DNA from: CAVZRC01 sp963777695
Lineage (GTDB): Bacteria > Planctomycetota > Planctomycetia > Isosphaerales > Isosphaeraceae
Assembly (NCBI GenBank): GCA_963777695.1
Contig: CAVZRC010000003.1
Span: forward strand, 2,480,001 to 2,544,000
Direction of reading: 5' to 3'
DNA length: 64,000 nucleotides
The notes beneath the pieces are model-generated. The model was not told where the DNA came from. It did no database searches and saw only the letters and a list, made by a program, of their open reading frames with translations. The number at the start of each line of letters is the position of its first letter. Positions within the stretch are counted from its first letter, which is position 1. Below are positions 27,004-36,526 of this stretch, in pieces. The position numbers and the translations under genes are program-made.

Positions 27004-28611
27004 CGGCGAGTTGGGAGGCCGCGTCGCGACTCTTGACCAGATCCGGGAGTCCCTGCCTGCCGATGCCGCCCTGATCGCCTGGATCGATATCCCACCCGTG
27101 GGACCAAAGGACGCCGACCCCGATGGAGAGCACTGGGGCGTGGTCGTCCGCTCGCGCGGCTTGCCGGTCTGGGTCGCGATCACTGGGACCGACCCTGGGG
27201 GGCTCTGGTCCAAGGATGACTCCGAGCTGGCAGACCGGGTACGGACCGGGTTACGATCGAACCCCGTCGCTGACCTGGCAGATCTGCGTTCCCTGATCGA
27301 ACGGTTACGGGACCAACGGATCGAGCCCCTGACCGGTGCGCTCAACGCCACCGCCTTCGGGCTACCGAAGGTCCAAAGGCTGATCGTCCTGCCCTCCCGA
27401 GCCATGGCGGGCATACCGGTCGAAGCCCTACTCTCCGGCGAGGACACACGCACGGTGAGCTACGCACCCTCGGCTACCATCTTCAAGTATCTGCGCGAGC
27501 AGACCCGGCCGGACCACGACGCCGGGCTGCTGGCGCTGGGCGACCCGGTCTTCGCGCCGCCTGACAAGTCGAGCGCCCCGAGCCGCCCGGCCACGGCCTG
27601 GTGATCCTCGAGGTCGTTCTCGGCTCCGATGCTGCAACGCGGGGTCTGAAGCCGGGGGATGTACTCCTCTCCTACAACGGGACCGCGCTCCGGAACCCCG
27701 AGGACTTGAAGGCCGTCGTCGAGACGGGCCGGAGCGTCCCCGTCGAATTCTGGCGTGCCGGCAAGGTGGGTCAACTTGAACTGGCCCCCGGAAGAATCGC
27801 CGTGAAAGTGGATTCGAGGCCGACCCCCGTCGCGCTGGCTGAGGAGCGGAAGCTTCGGCAAGTCCTCGCGGAGGTGCGGTCCGGCTCCAAGGTCTTCGCT
27901 CCCTTGCCGGGCGCGCGAGACGAGGTCAACGCCATCGCACAACTTTTCCAATCTTCCCGCAAACTCATCGGCCGAGAAGCGAGCGAGCCCGAACTCGAAC
28001 GCCTCGCCACCTCGGGTGAACTGGGGAAGTTCCGTGTCATCCACCTGGCGACTCACGGGGTGATCGACGAAGGCATACCCTTCCAATCGGCGGTGATCTT
28101 GACCCAGACGGGATTGCCCGACCCGCTGGATCAGGCTCTGAACCACAAGCCGGTCTTCGACGGCCGGCTCACGGTCCGCGAGATCCAGACCAGCTGGAAA
28201 CTGAATGCCGAGCTGGTGACGCTCTCGGCGTGCGAGACCGCCCTGGGCCGCGAAGCCGGCGGTGAAGGGTTCGTCGGTTTCACCCAGGCGTTGCTGATGT
28301 CCGGCGCCCGGAGTGTCTGCCTGTCGCTCTGGAAGGTCGACGATGCAGCCACCGCGCTCCTGATGACCCGATTCTACCAGAACTGGCTGGGGAAACGCCC
28401 GGGTCTGGAGGGCAAGGCCCTCGCCAAGGCCGAGGCGTTGCGCGAGGCCAAGGAGTGGCTGCGCGGGCTGACTAGCAAGGACGTCGATCTCAAGCTGGAC
28501 CAGAACGCACGAGCCGAACTCAAGAAGATGACTTTCAAGCGGAAGTCGGCCCACCCTTATGCACATCCCCATTACTGGGCCGGTTTCATCCTCACGGGCG
28601 ATCCCGATTGA
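27004..28611 (+). pseudogene. PDZ-CHAT protease part of the split kinase-TPR-CHAT protein
   Basis: Continues the protein begun at 19403. It has a short CHAT N-terminal subdomain (SLPADAALIAWIDIPPVG, LIVLPSRAMAGIPVEAL), then an inserted PDZ-like domain (HGLVILEVVLGSDAATRGL, KPGDVLLSYNGTALRNPEDL), then the caspase-like core with the catalytic histidine in VIHLATHGVI and the cysteine in LVTLSACETALGREAGGEGF. The end is HYWAGFILTGDP, the usual CHAT terminus. A frameshift in a CCCC run at 27575..27579 splits it at the PDZ start (SAPEPPGHGLV when repaired). The intact protein would be about 1890 residues: kinase, membrane helix, DUF4384-like, TPRs, PDZ, CHAT. CHAT domains are cysteine peptidases; kinase signalling to a peptidase is inferred. 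Confidence 0.85.
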
Positions 28612-28816
28612 GGCGCCGGCCAAGCTCGGGGAACCGCTGGCCGAGTAGCCCGTGACGAGTGCGAGATCCGATTGCTGCAGCCCTGCCGTTCATCGCCGGC
28701 AAATCTCCGAACGACCTTCATCCTTGCCCGGGTGGCGTCGTCCGGTTAGATTCGGCTCGACAGGAACTCCATGCCGGTTCGACTTGGCCGGCATCCCCCA
28801 GCCCGCTGCGAGAACC

Positions 28817-29969
28817 ATGATGCCAGGTGCGCCCCCCCCGATCAGCGACTTGAAGATCACGAGCGTCGAGGCGATCTACCTCCGCCTGCCGGAGGTGAAG
28901 ACCCAGTGCGACAGCGGCCAGGATGCCCTGATCGTCAAGGTCGCGACCAATGCCGGGATCGTCGGCTATGGCGAGGTCGATTCGAACCCGATGGCCGTGA
29001 AGGGGTGCATCGAGGGTCCGTTCTCGCACACGACCGCGACCGGGCTGGCGCATGTGCTGATCGGCGAGGACCCGTTTTGCACCGAGTACCTCTGGCACAA
29101 GATGTACCGGGCCAACATCTACGGCGGTCGGCGCGGGATCGGCGTCCACGCGATGAGTGGGATCGACCTGGCCCTCTGGGATATCAAGGGGAAGGCCCTC
29201 GGCATGCCGATCTGGAAGCTGCTCGGCGGCGGATTCACCAAGAGCCTGCGGGCCTACGCCAGCTCGCTCTTCGGCGAGACGCCCGCGGAGACCGGTTGAA
29301 CGGGCCCGACGGTTCGCCGACCAGGGGTTCACCGCCGTCAAGTTCGGCTGGGACCCGATGGGGAAGGATGCCGAGACCGACGTCGCCCTGGTCCGCGAGG
29401 CCCGCGCGGGGCTCGGTCCCGATCTCGACCTGATGATCGACGCCGGGCTCGTCTATGATGCCAAGACCGCGATCCAGCGCGCCCGGGCCTTCGAGCAATA
29501 CAATCCCTTCTGGTTCGAGGAGCCGCTCCTGCCGGACGACTATCTCGGCTATGCCAAGCTGGCCGCGGCCAGTCCGTTGCGGATCGCCGCCGGCGAGGAA
29601 GAAAGCGAGAGGAAGTCGTTCCTCCAGCTCATGGACGTGGGCCAGATCGACGTCGTCCAGGTCGACCTGACGCGATGCGGCGGGTTCACCGAGGCCATCA
29701 AGATCGCCGCGCTGGCCGCCGACCGCGGGTTGCCGATCGTCAATCACGGATTCACCACGTATCTGAACGTCGCCGCCGCGCTCCATTTCCTGGCCAGCAT
29801 CCCCAACACGCTCGGCCTGCTCGAGTTCGTCGTAGAGGAGGGGACCAACTTGCGGCAGTCGATCACCGAGGTCATCCGCGCCGAGTCCGGCATGGTCGCC
29901 GTCCCCGACGCGCCCGGCCTCGGCATCGAGCTCAACCTCGAAGGGATCGAGAAGTTCCGCGTCGGCTGA
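28817..29969 (+). pseudogene. Mandelate racemase/MLE-family enzyme, frameshifted
   Basis: Enolase-superfamily enzyme with an N-terminal capping domain (residues 1-130) and a TIM barrel. Signature sequences: GIDLALWDIKGKALGMP; the proton-abstracting region FTAVKFGWDP; metal ligands in LDLMIDAGLVYD, WFEEPLLPDD and IAAGEEES; and LPIVNHGFTTYL with the catalytic-face histidine. Likely an acid-sugar dehydratase or racemase; the substrate cannot be read from sequence. The frame breaks at 29291..29297: GETPAET should run into VERARRFADQGF, and one extra G in accggtt accounts for it. Repaired length is about 383 residues. Active-site residues are complete, so the enzyme is probably functional. Confidence 0.82.
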
Positions 29970-30009
29970 ATCGGGATCGAACCGTCACCATCGACCGGGA
30001 GTCAACCTC

Positions 30010-30525
30010 ATGCCGACCGCCCGCGAGATCATCGAAGCACTCGGACTCCAGCCGCACCCGATCGAGGGCGGGTTCTTCCGGGAGACCTATCGCTCCGAGG
30101 GGGTCATCCCGGCGGGATCATTGCCGGTCCTGTATCAAGGGCGTGGCGATCGATCCTACGGGACCGCGATCTATTACTTGCTGACCGCGGACACCTTCTC
30201 CGAAATGCATCGGCTGCCGACCGAGGAGGTTTTCCACTTCTACGCGGGCAGTCCCATGCGGATGCTCCAGCTCTTCCCGGATGGCGCGGGGCGTGAGGTG
30301 GTCATCGGCCCGGATGTGCTCGCCGGCCAGCAGCCGCAGGTCGTGGTGCCGCCGGGCGTCTGGCAGGGCTCCCGCCTGGAGCCCGGTGGAGCGTTCATCC
30401 TCCTGGGTGCCACCATGGCGCCCGGGTTCGACTATGCCGACTACGAACAAGGCCGGCGCAGCGAATTGACCGCACAGTATCCGGACCACGCCGAGGCGAT
30501 CCGATTCTTGACTCGGATCATGTGA
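30010..30525 (+). CDS. Cupin DUF985-family protein
   Basis: 171 residues, a single cupin fold of the DUF985/Cupin_5 family. Visible motifs: LQPHPIEGGFFRETYRSE, GTAIYYLLTADTFSEMHRL, EEVFHFYAGSPMRML and GVWQGSRLEPGGAFILLGAT. Family structures bind a metal or sugar-like ligand, but the activity is not established. It lies 40 bases after the enolase-superfamily gene on the same strand and may share its transcript, which hints at sugar metabolism. No signal peptide. Confidence 0.85.
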   Translation: MPTAREIIEALGLQPHPIEGGFFRETYRSEGVIPAGSLPVLYQGRGDRSYGTAIYYLLTADTFSEMHRLPTEEVFHFYAGSPMRMLQLFPDGAGREVVIGPDVLAGQQPQVVVPPGVWQGSRLEPGGAFILLGATMAPGFDYADYEQGRRSELTAQYPDHAEAIRFLTRIM

Positions 30526-30530
30526 AGCAT

Positions 30531-31547
30531 TCAGTCTGGGTGTGCCTCGGCGCCTTCGAAGGCGAACTCGCGCTGCTGCCACGATGGCATCCCGATCGGA
30601 CGATCGGCCCCTCGCAGGAAATCGAGGTTGGGCCGGCGGAGACCCAGTCGGGCCAGCCAGGCCCTCGGATCGAGGGCAGAGAGAAGGCTCGCGACCTCGT
30701 CGGGGTCCAGGAACGTCAGGTAGGTCGCGCACATGATCTCGCCGAAACCCGGGATGTTGAGGACCGGTCGGATACCGGCGTGGAGGAGGATTCCGCCCAG
30801 GATCGTCCATCGCCGCGTCGGTCGGAACCAGAGCCAGAAGGCCAGCGCGAACTCGATCAGCATGGCGCCGTGCGTCATCACGTTGACGAGCATCGGATAC
30901 GCGCCCAGCCATTCCAGGTTGAACCAGTCGAATTCGCGGTTGAAGAGAACGTAATGCGTCGCCGTGCCGTCCATCCAGGTCGGTCCGTCGCACTTGATGA
31001 CGCACGACTGGAAGTAGATCAGGCAGAGCTGCATCTGGAGCAGCCGGACGCCCCACGGGACGATGAGGGCCTCCGCCTCGGTGCCGCGTCGCTTCGCCTC
31101 GCGGCGCGAGTCCAGCGAGTAGGCCGCGCCGCTCGGGCAGAGCATCATGTAGAACGAGAGGATCGTCGGGACGGCATCCGGCCCGCCGTTCGAGGAGACG
31201 TTCCGGTGGTAGAACGAGAGCAGGCAACCGTAGAGCACGACGCTCATCGTCCGGGTTCGCCATCCCACCATCACGCAGAACGCGGCGGTGAACGCCGCGG
31301 CGTAGAAGATCCTCGGCGTGACCGGGTCGGTGACGTACTGGAGCGGCGAGAATCGCATCGGCGCGGCCACCTCGCGGGCCTCGGTCCCCTGGAGCAGGCC
31401 GGTGCCGGTGTACCAGTGGTCGAACTCCACGGTCATCACGGCCAGGTAGATCATCATCAGCAGGCCGAAGGCGATCCGGAACAGGCCCAGCGGTCGCGCC
31501 GAAACCGGCCCGAACAGGAAGCGATTCCATGCCTTGATCGGATTCAT
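30531..31547 (-). CDS. HTTM-domain membrane protein
   Basis: 338 residues with about seven to eight hydrophobic helices (GLFRIAFGLLMMIYLAVM, MSVVLYGCLLSFYHR, AMLIEFALAFWLWFRP). It has the HTTM pattern related to vitamin-K-dependent gamma-carboxylase, including LCLIYFQSCVIKCDGPTWMD. Start overlaps the stop of the upstream gene by 4 bases, so the two form an operon and probably a complex. The C-terminal ~50 residues are soluble. Substrate unknown; whether it carboxylates anything is not shown. Confidence 0.8.
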   Translation of the reverse strand: MNPIKAWNRFLFGPVSARPLGLFRIAFGLLMMIYLAVMTVEFDHWYTGTGLLQGTEAREVAAPMRFSPLQYVTDPVTPRIFYAAAFTAAFCVMVGWRTRTMSVVLYGCLLSFYHRNVSSNGGPDAVPTILSFYMMLCPSGAAYSLDSRREAKRRGTEAEALIVPWGVRLLQMQLCLIYFQSCVIKCDGPTWMDGTATHYVLFNREFDWFNLEWLGAYPMLVNVMTHGAMLIEFALAFWLWFRPTRRWTILGGILLHAGIRPVLNIPGFGEIMCATYLTFLDPDEVASLLSALDPRAWLARLGLRRPNLDFLRGADRPIGMPSWQQREFAFEGAEAHPD

Positions 31548-32086
31548 GGCAACACCTCCTTGAGCGATCCGAACTGGTACCGCTCGATCATCTGGAGACG
31601 GTTCGGGGTCATGGGATCGACGGCTCCCGTCCCGGGCGGGGGCGAATCCTTGACGTCGTAGTAGAGGCTGACCCAGACCGGGAACGACCCGGCATCGACG
31701 CCGAGCTGGCGGACCGCGTGTCGCGCCGTGAACTCGCGGTGCTTGGTGTATTCGTCGTTGCTCATGTTGGCCGTGAACTTAGGGTTCCGGTACCGCGGGA
31801 ACTTCTGCCACCACGGGAGATCGCCGATTCGGGTGAACTCATAGACCTGGCGCATCCCCTTGGCGTCGACCACCTCGGCGTTCAAGGTCGTGGTGTTGCG
31901 GATCGGGTCGGGGGCGAAGATCGCCCACCATTGCCATAGCCCCAACGGCAGGACGTAATAGCGGTAGGGCGGCTGGAATTGTTTCTTGATGGCGCAATCG
32001 GGCATGGTCCACATGATCAGCGCCGAGAGGTGGAAGATCACGAAGGCCGAAATCACCAATCGCCGGGCAGTCCATCGCCAGGCCAT
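31544..32086 (-). CDS. Membrane-anchored partner of the HTTM protein
   Basis: 180 residues. One N-terminal transmembrane helix (LVISAFVIFHLSALIMW) is followed by an external domain rich in aromatic residues and prolines (PYRYYVLPLGLWQWWAIFAP, FTANMSNDEYTKHREF). Proteins of this type are found next to HTTM genes in planctomycetes. The 4-base overlap with the HTTM gene supports a shared function. ATG at 32086 follows GAAAGGAGAG. No enzyme motif recognised. Confidence 0.65.
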   Translation of the reverse strand: MAWRWTARRLVISAFVIFHLSALIMWTMPDCAIKKQFQPPYRYYVLPLGLWQWWAIFAPDPIRNTTTLNAEVVDAKGMRQVYEFTRIGDLPWWQKFPRYRNPKFTANMSNDEYTKHREFTARHAVRQLGVDAGSFPVWVSLYYDVKDSPPPGTGAVDPMTPNRLQMIERYQFGSLKEVLP

Positions 32087-32222
32087 GGCTCTCTCCTTTC
32101 GTATCGATGAGCGTTAGGGCTGAGGGGAGCCAGAATCTAGTCCAAGCGGCCCGGGACGTCAATTCCGCCTTCGCGGTCGCTGCGGATGCGAGGATGCATC
32201 GCCTGCACGCCGTCGGCTCGCG

Positions 32223-32921
32223 CTAGCGATGGTCCGTCACCCCGACCTGGCGGCAGATCGAGAGGAGCGGACAGGTCGAGCACCGGGGTCGCGCGCCCGT
32301 GCAGATGAACTTGCCGAAGGGGACCAGCCGCTCGTTAATCTCGATCCAGTAGCGCTGGGGGAGGACGCCGGCCAGGGCGATCATGGTCTTCTCGGGGGTC
32401 GGGGCCGACACGTAGCCCCATCGGTTGACGATCCGATGGACGTGGATGTCAACGGCGATCGCCGGCCGGTTGAAGGCCACCGCGAGCGTCAGGGCGGCGA
32501 TCTTCGGACCGACCCCGCGCAGGGATGTCAGGGCCTCGAGGCTGTCGGGGACCTGTCCATCCCAGTCCTCGACGATCCGACGCGCGATCTCGCGGATGTC
32601 GCGGGCCTTCGCCTCGGCGAACGCGGCACCGCCGAGCAAGCGGCGGAGCTCGGCCTCGTCGAGGGCGAGGACTTGCTCGGGGGTCCTGGCCGCCTCGAAC
32701 AGTCGCAGGCACACCTTCGTCGTCGTCTCATCCCGGGTACGCGCCGAGATCAAGGCGCCGACCAGTTGCTCGAACGGCGATCGATAGCCCCGATCGCGCA
32801 AGTCGAACATCGCCGCCCTGGGCAGGTCCGCGACCGCCAGGCGAAGTCGTCGGAACGCTTCATCGATCGTGAAGGGCTCCTTGCCGGTTGACGGCTCAGC
32901 CGGAGGGCGATTCCGCTTCAT
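32223..32921 (-). CDS. nth: Endonuclease III-family DNA glycosylase
   Basis: 232 residues. Helix-hairpin-helix LTSLRGVGPKIAALTLAVAF contains the catalytic lysine in GVGPKIA, and the catalytic aspartate is in AIAVDIHVHRIVNRWG. The four cysteines CTGARPRCSTCPLLSIC (C-x6-C-x2-C-x5-C) hold a 4Fe-4S cluster. The enzyme removes oxidised pyrimidines and cuts the abasic site in base-excision repair. I prefer the ATG at 32921 (MKRNRPPAE), six bases after a GAAGGCGG site; ten more codons are open upstream. It stands alone, divergent from the haem-c gene. Confidence 0.9.
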   Translation of the reverse strand: MKRNRPPAEPSTGKEPFTIDEAFRRLRLAVADLPRAAMFDLRDRGYRSPFEQLVGALISARTRDETTTKVCLRLFEAARTPEQVLALDEAELRRLLGGAAFAEAKARDIREIARRIVEDWDGQVPDSLEALTSLRGVGPKIAALTLAVAFNRPAIAVDIHVHRIVNRWGYVSAPTPEKTMIALAGVLPQRYWIEINERLVPFGKFICTGARPRCSTCPLLSICRQVGVTDHR

Positions 32922-33025
32922 CGATTCCGCCTTCTTTGGATTCCGCATCACGCTCGCCTCAACGACTGCCCTCGAGGGCCACTTCGACTTTCCTTGAGGT
33001 CGGGGATTCTCTACAATCGCGTATT

Positions 33026-34420
33026 ATGAGCGAATCCTGCCATCCCTCACGATCCCGGACCGGGCGGTCTGTTGGCCCGTCCACAGGCTTCTTGCTGACG
33101 GCGCTACTGCTGGTCGCGGGTGCCACTCCCGGATCGTCACAGGGTACGCCCGGGTCGAGCCGGGTCGAGCTTCATCCCGTCGCGGTCTGGCCGGCCGGTC
33201 CGCTCCAGGTGATCGCCGCGTTCGACCGGCCGATCGATCCGATGGCGGTGAAATCCCTGGTCGGTCGGACGATCCCCTATTTCGACACCCAATCGTCTTT
33301 GCCGGGACAGGTGCCTCCGGCCGAGCCATCGGGCGCCCTGCGGATCGTCGGCGCCCGCGCGATCGACGACGGGCGTACGCTGGTGCTGGCCACCGACCCC
33401 CATCCACGCGTCGCCCGCTATCGGCTCCCCGTCTCAGACACGACCTACGACCTGTCGGGCGTCGAGGCTGCTTGGAGCGAGCGAGACGCCCAGGGCGAGG
33501 ATCCGAACTGGTCCGGGTGGTGGCCTGAGCTGGATCTCGAGTCGACCCGCCGCCTCGCGCTAAACTCGAAGCCCCAGGAGACGGGACTGGCCCTCCTTTC
33601 CCGGCCCGGGAAGCTCAGCTTGAGCGCGCTGGTCCGCTTGCCCGCCGGTCCGGTGACGCTCCGGATCGACGCCTCGGCACCGATCGAGGAGGCCATGCTC
33701 GGCGACGCCCAGGCCGGCGAATCGACTCCCGATCCCAGGGACGGATTCCATCATGTGTCCTTGACCGTGGAATCCAAGGGCGAGCCTCTCTACTTCATGA
33801 CGGCCGTGCGGACCGGAGTGGACGCCAAGCCGTTCTCGTTCAAGGCGACCTATCGCACGGGGGCCGACCAGGCCGATCGTTCCATCGGAGGCGATCGCCT
33901 GATGGTCCCCTGGGCGCCGCAGGTGTCGGACGCGGCAATCGCCTCGCCGATCGCGGTCCCCGACGTGTCCGGAGGCGACCCCGATCCGAGGGCGGGCCAT
34001 CTTCGCGGGCGAGCAGGGCCGATGCGCGCAGTGCCATGCCTTCCGGGGCCAGGGGGGAAAGTCGGTCCGGATCTGACCGAGGTCGGGCGGAAGGGCCGTG
34101 CCGAGATCTATCGGAGCATCGCCGCGCCGAGCGCCGCGATCGCGCCCGATTACACCTCGTACACCGTGGCGACCAAGGCGGGTCAGGTGGTGGCTGGCCT
34201 CGTCCGGGCGGAGGGCCCCGACGCGATTCAGGTCACCGATACCAACGCTCATGCCACCATCATCCGTCGCGAGGAGATCCGCGAGTTCCGCCCGAGCGCC
34301 ACGTCGATCATGCCGCCCGGGCTGGCATCCGCCCTGGGCGACGCCGCCGTCCGCGACCTGATCGCCTTCTTGACCTCGCCCGAGGAACCCTCGGCGACCA
34401 AGGCCCGGTCCGAGCCGTGA
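33026..34420 (+). CDS. Secreted c-type cytochrome, two compensating indels
   Basis: An N-terminal export segment (TGFLLTALLLVAGATPGSSQ) is followed by a ~280-residue beta-rich region and a haem-c domain. The annotated frame near residue 325 reads nonsense (GHLRGRAGPMRAVPCLP). One base off, the same DNA encodes GRAIFAGEQGRCAQCHAF, with the CXXCH motif at 34023..34037. An extra C at 33979..33982 and a missing G at 34052..34057 take the reading out of and back into frame. The remainder, GPDLTEVGRKGRAEIYRSIA, ends in IMPPGLASAL, the usual distal methionine region. It precedes a DUF1501 gene, a common planctomycete pairing. Probably intact in the organism. Upstream in-frame codons from 32888 lack a start signal. 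Confidence 0.8.
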   Translation: MSESCHPSRSRTGRSVGPSTGFLLTALLLVAGATPGSSQGTPGSSRVELHPVAVWPAGPLQVIAAFDRPIDPMAVKSLVGRTIPYFDTQSSLPGQVPPAEPSGALRIVGARAIDDGRTLVLATDPHPRVARYRLPVSDTTYDLSGVEAAWSERDAQGEDPNWSGWWPELDLESTRRLALNSKPQETGLALLSRPGKLSLSALVRLPAGPVTLRIDASAPIEEAMLGDAQAGESTPDPRDGFHHVSLTVESKGEPLYFMTAVRTGVDAKPFSFKATYRTGADQADRSIGGDRLMVPWAPQVSDAAIASPIAVPDVSGGDPDPRAGHLRGRAGPMRAVPCLPGPGGKVGPDLTEVGRKGRAEIYRSIAAPSAAIAPDYTSYTVATKAGQVVAGLVRAEGPDAIQVTDTNAHATIIRREEIREFRPSATSIMPPGLASALGDAAVRDLIAFLTSPEEPSATKARSEP

Positions 34421-34529
34421 TCCTGCATGCGAGCGTGACCGGATCGATCCCGGCACCGGGCTTGCTCCTGGTGGATTGTTTGAGATAATATCAAACATTA
34501 TTACGCGGGGAGCATGAATCGAGGTGACC

Positions 34530-35987
34530 ATGGCTACCGGTTCGGACGAATCCCTGATCCAGGCGACGCGACGTCATCCGACCGGCATCTTGCGCCGGGA
34601 GTTCCTCCAGGTGGGATTCTCGGGGCTGCTGGGCATGGCGATGCCGGACCTCCTGGCAATGCGCGCACGCGCCGCGGCGAGCTCCGGCGGTTCGAAGGGG
34701 AAGCCGGCGCCCGTGCTGGCGCCGCGGGCGAAGTCGGTCATCCTCGTCTTCCTGACGGGTGGCCTGAGCCATATCGACTCGTTCGACATGAAGCCGGAGG
34801 CGCCGGACGGGATCCGGGGCGAGTTCCGGCCGATCGAGACCGCGGTCGCGGGGATTCACTATTGCGAGCACCTGCCCCGGCTGGCCGCACGGGCGGACAA
34901 GCTTGCGGTCGTCCGATCGCTGTCTCATGAATACACGAACCATCTCAACGCCACCCACGAGATCCTGACGGGCCACCCGCAGCCGGGAGCCTTCTTCGAT
35001 AAGATCGCCTCGCGCGACGATTATCCGTGCTATGCCTCGGCCGTCAACGCGATCCGGCCGAGGGCCGATGCCATCCCCAGCGGGATGTCGCTGCCGACGT
35101 ACCTGATGGAAGGGCCCCTGACCTGGCCGGGCCAGCATGCGGGCTTCCTCGGACCCCGGCACGACCCGTGGCAGGTCAAGCAAGACCCGAGCCGACCCGG
35201 GTTCGGCTTCGACGGGCTGAGTCTCCCCGCCGGACTGAGCGTCGAACGGCTGGGCCAGCGGAAATCGCTGCTCGACCACATGAGCGCCCGTCGCGACCAG
35301 ATCGGCGCCCTGGCGGCCGAGGCGAAGGATCCGTTCGTCGATCAGGTCGACCGCGCCTATGCACTGCTGCTCTCCGGCAAGGTGGCGCGGGCCTTCGACC
35401 TCGGCGAGGAGGATCCGGGGCTCCGGGATCGATACGGGCGGCACATGTACGGCCAATCGCTCCTGCTCGCCCGGCGGCTGGTCGAGGCGGGCGTGCCGAT
35501 CGTCCAGGTCAACATGGGTCGCGTCCAGACCTGGGACACGCATTCGGCCAACTTCAAGGCGCTCAAGGACCGGCTGTTGCCGCCGACCGACCAGGGTGTC
35601 GCTGCGCTGCTCGACGACCTTGAGGCCCGCGGATTGCTCGATGAGACGCTGGTCATCGTGACCGGCGAGTTCGGGCGCACGCCCCGGATCGGCAAGAGCA
35701 CGGGGAATGTCAACAGCCGAGACGGACGCGACCACTGGTCGGCCGTGTTCTCGGCGGCCTTCGCCGGCGCCGGCGTGCGCGGGGGCCAGATGATCGGCCA
35801 GTCGGACAAGATGGGCGCCTATCCCGCCAGCCGGCCCTACCGGCCGGCCGACCTGGCCGCGACCGTCTACCGGTCGATGGGGATCGACCCGGATACCGAG
35901 CTGCGCGACCGGCTCGACCGCCCTATCCGGCTCTGCACCGGCGAGCCGATCACCCCGCTCTTCGACGGGGCCGCCTCGCCCGGTTGA
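34530..35987 (+). CDS. DUF1501 protein
   Basis: 485 residues of the DUF1501 family, abundant in planctomycetes and predicted to have an alkaline-phosphatase/sulfatase-like fold. Twin-arginine-like start ILRREFLQVGFSGLLGMAMP, then VILVFLTGGLSHIDSFDMKP, HLNATHEILTGHPQ, QTWDTHSANFKALKD and TGEFGRTPRIG, ending in RPADLAATVYRSMGIDPD. It is expected to be exported. It follows the haem-c gene by 109 bases. Function of the family is not settled. ATG at 34530 chosen over a GTG two codons upstream because of the GAGGTG site. Confidence 0.88.
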   Translation: MATGSDESLIQATRRHPTGILRREFLQVGFSGLLGMAMPDLLAMRARAAASSGGSKGKPAPVLAPRAKSVILVFLTGGLSHIDSFDMKPEAPDGIRGEFRPIETAVAGIHYCEHLPRLAARADKLAVVRSLSHEYTNHLNATHEILTGHPQPGAFFDKIASRDDYPCYASAVNAIRPRADAIPSGMSLPTYLMEGPLTWPGQHAGFLGPRHDPWQVKQDPSRPGFGFDGLSLPAGLSVERLGQRKSLLDHMSARRDQIGALAAEAKDPFVDQVDRAYALLLSGKVARAFDLGEEDPGLRDRYGRHMYGQSLLLARRLVEAGVPIVQVNMGRVQTWDTHSANFKALKDRLLPPTDQGVAALLDDLEARGLLDETLVIVTGEFGRTPRIGKSTGNVNSRDGRDHWSAVFSAAFAGAGVRGGQMIGQSDKMGAYPASRPYRPADLAATVYRSMGIDPDTELRDRLDRPIRLCTGEPITPLFDGAASPG

Positions 35988-36020
35988 TCGGCATGTGTTG
36001 CGTGCCAGGAGGGATTTGCC

Positions 36021-36425
36021 ATGTCCACATCGATCGTCCAGCGAATGCGTACGCAATTGACCGGGTCGATGAAGGTTCGCGACGCCTTCCGCACCGGATT
36101 CCTGCGCTACTGGATTGCGCAACTGACCCTGGCCACCGGCGAAGAGATGTCCGAGGCCGAGGCCATCAAGAAGATGCGCAGCGTGCTCAAGGAGGCGAAG
36201 TCGGGGGTCACCACCTTCAGTCCCGAGGAGCTGGCGCTGATCCGTGAATGGGTGCCGCCGACCTTGTCCCCGGAACAGATCGTCGAGGCCCTGGCACCCG
36301 TCGCCGAGCAGATCAAGTCGGCGCCCAAGGACGGCATGGCGATGGGCATCGCCATGAAGGCCCTGGCCGGCCAGCAGGTCGAGAGCGACGACGTCAAGGC
36401 GGCGATCGCCGCCTTGCGTTCGTGA
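36021..36425 (+). CDS. GatB/YqeY-domain protein
   Basis: 134 residues. A helical N terminus is followed by the YqeY signature: FSPEELALIREWVPPTLSPE, APKDGMAMGIAMKALAGQQV and DDVKAAIAAL. The domain also occurs at the C terminus of GatB in tRNA-dependent amidotransferases, and the stand-alone form is thought to bind tRNA. Thirty-three bases downstream of the DUF1501 gene, with AGGAGG upstream of the ATG. Cytoplasmic. Confidence 0.82.
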   Translation: MSTSIVQRMRTQLTGSMKVRDAFRTGFLRYWIAQLTLATGEEMSEAEAIKKMRSVLKEAKSGVTTFSPEELALIREWVPPTLSPEQIVEALAPVAEQIKSAPKDGMAMGIAMKALAGQQVESDDVKAAIAALRS

Positions 36426-36526
36426 TCGGAATTCATGTCATGATGTGAGCGAAAATTGTGGTTGGCGCGGCAACGGGGGCGCACCCGCCCCCATTGCTCG
36501 GCCCGTGACGGCGATCCCCCCGTGGA

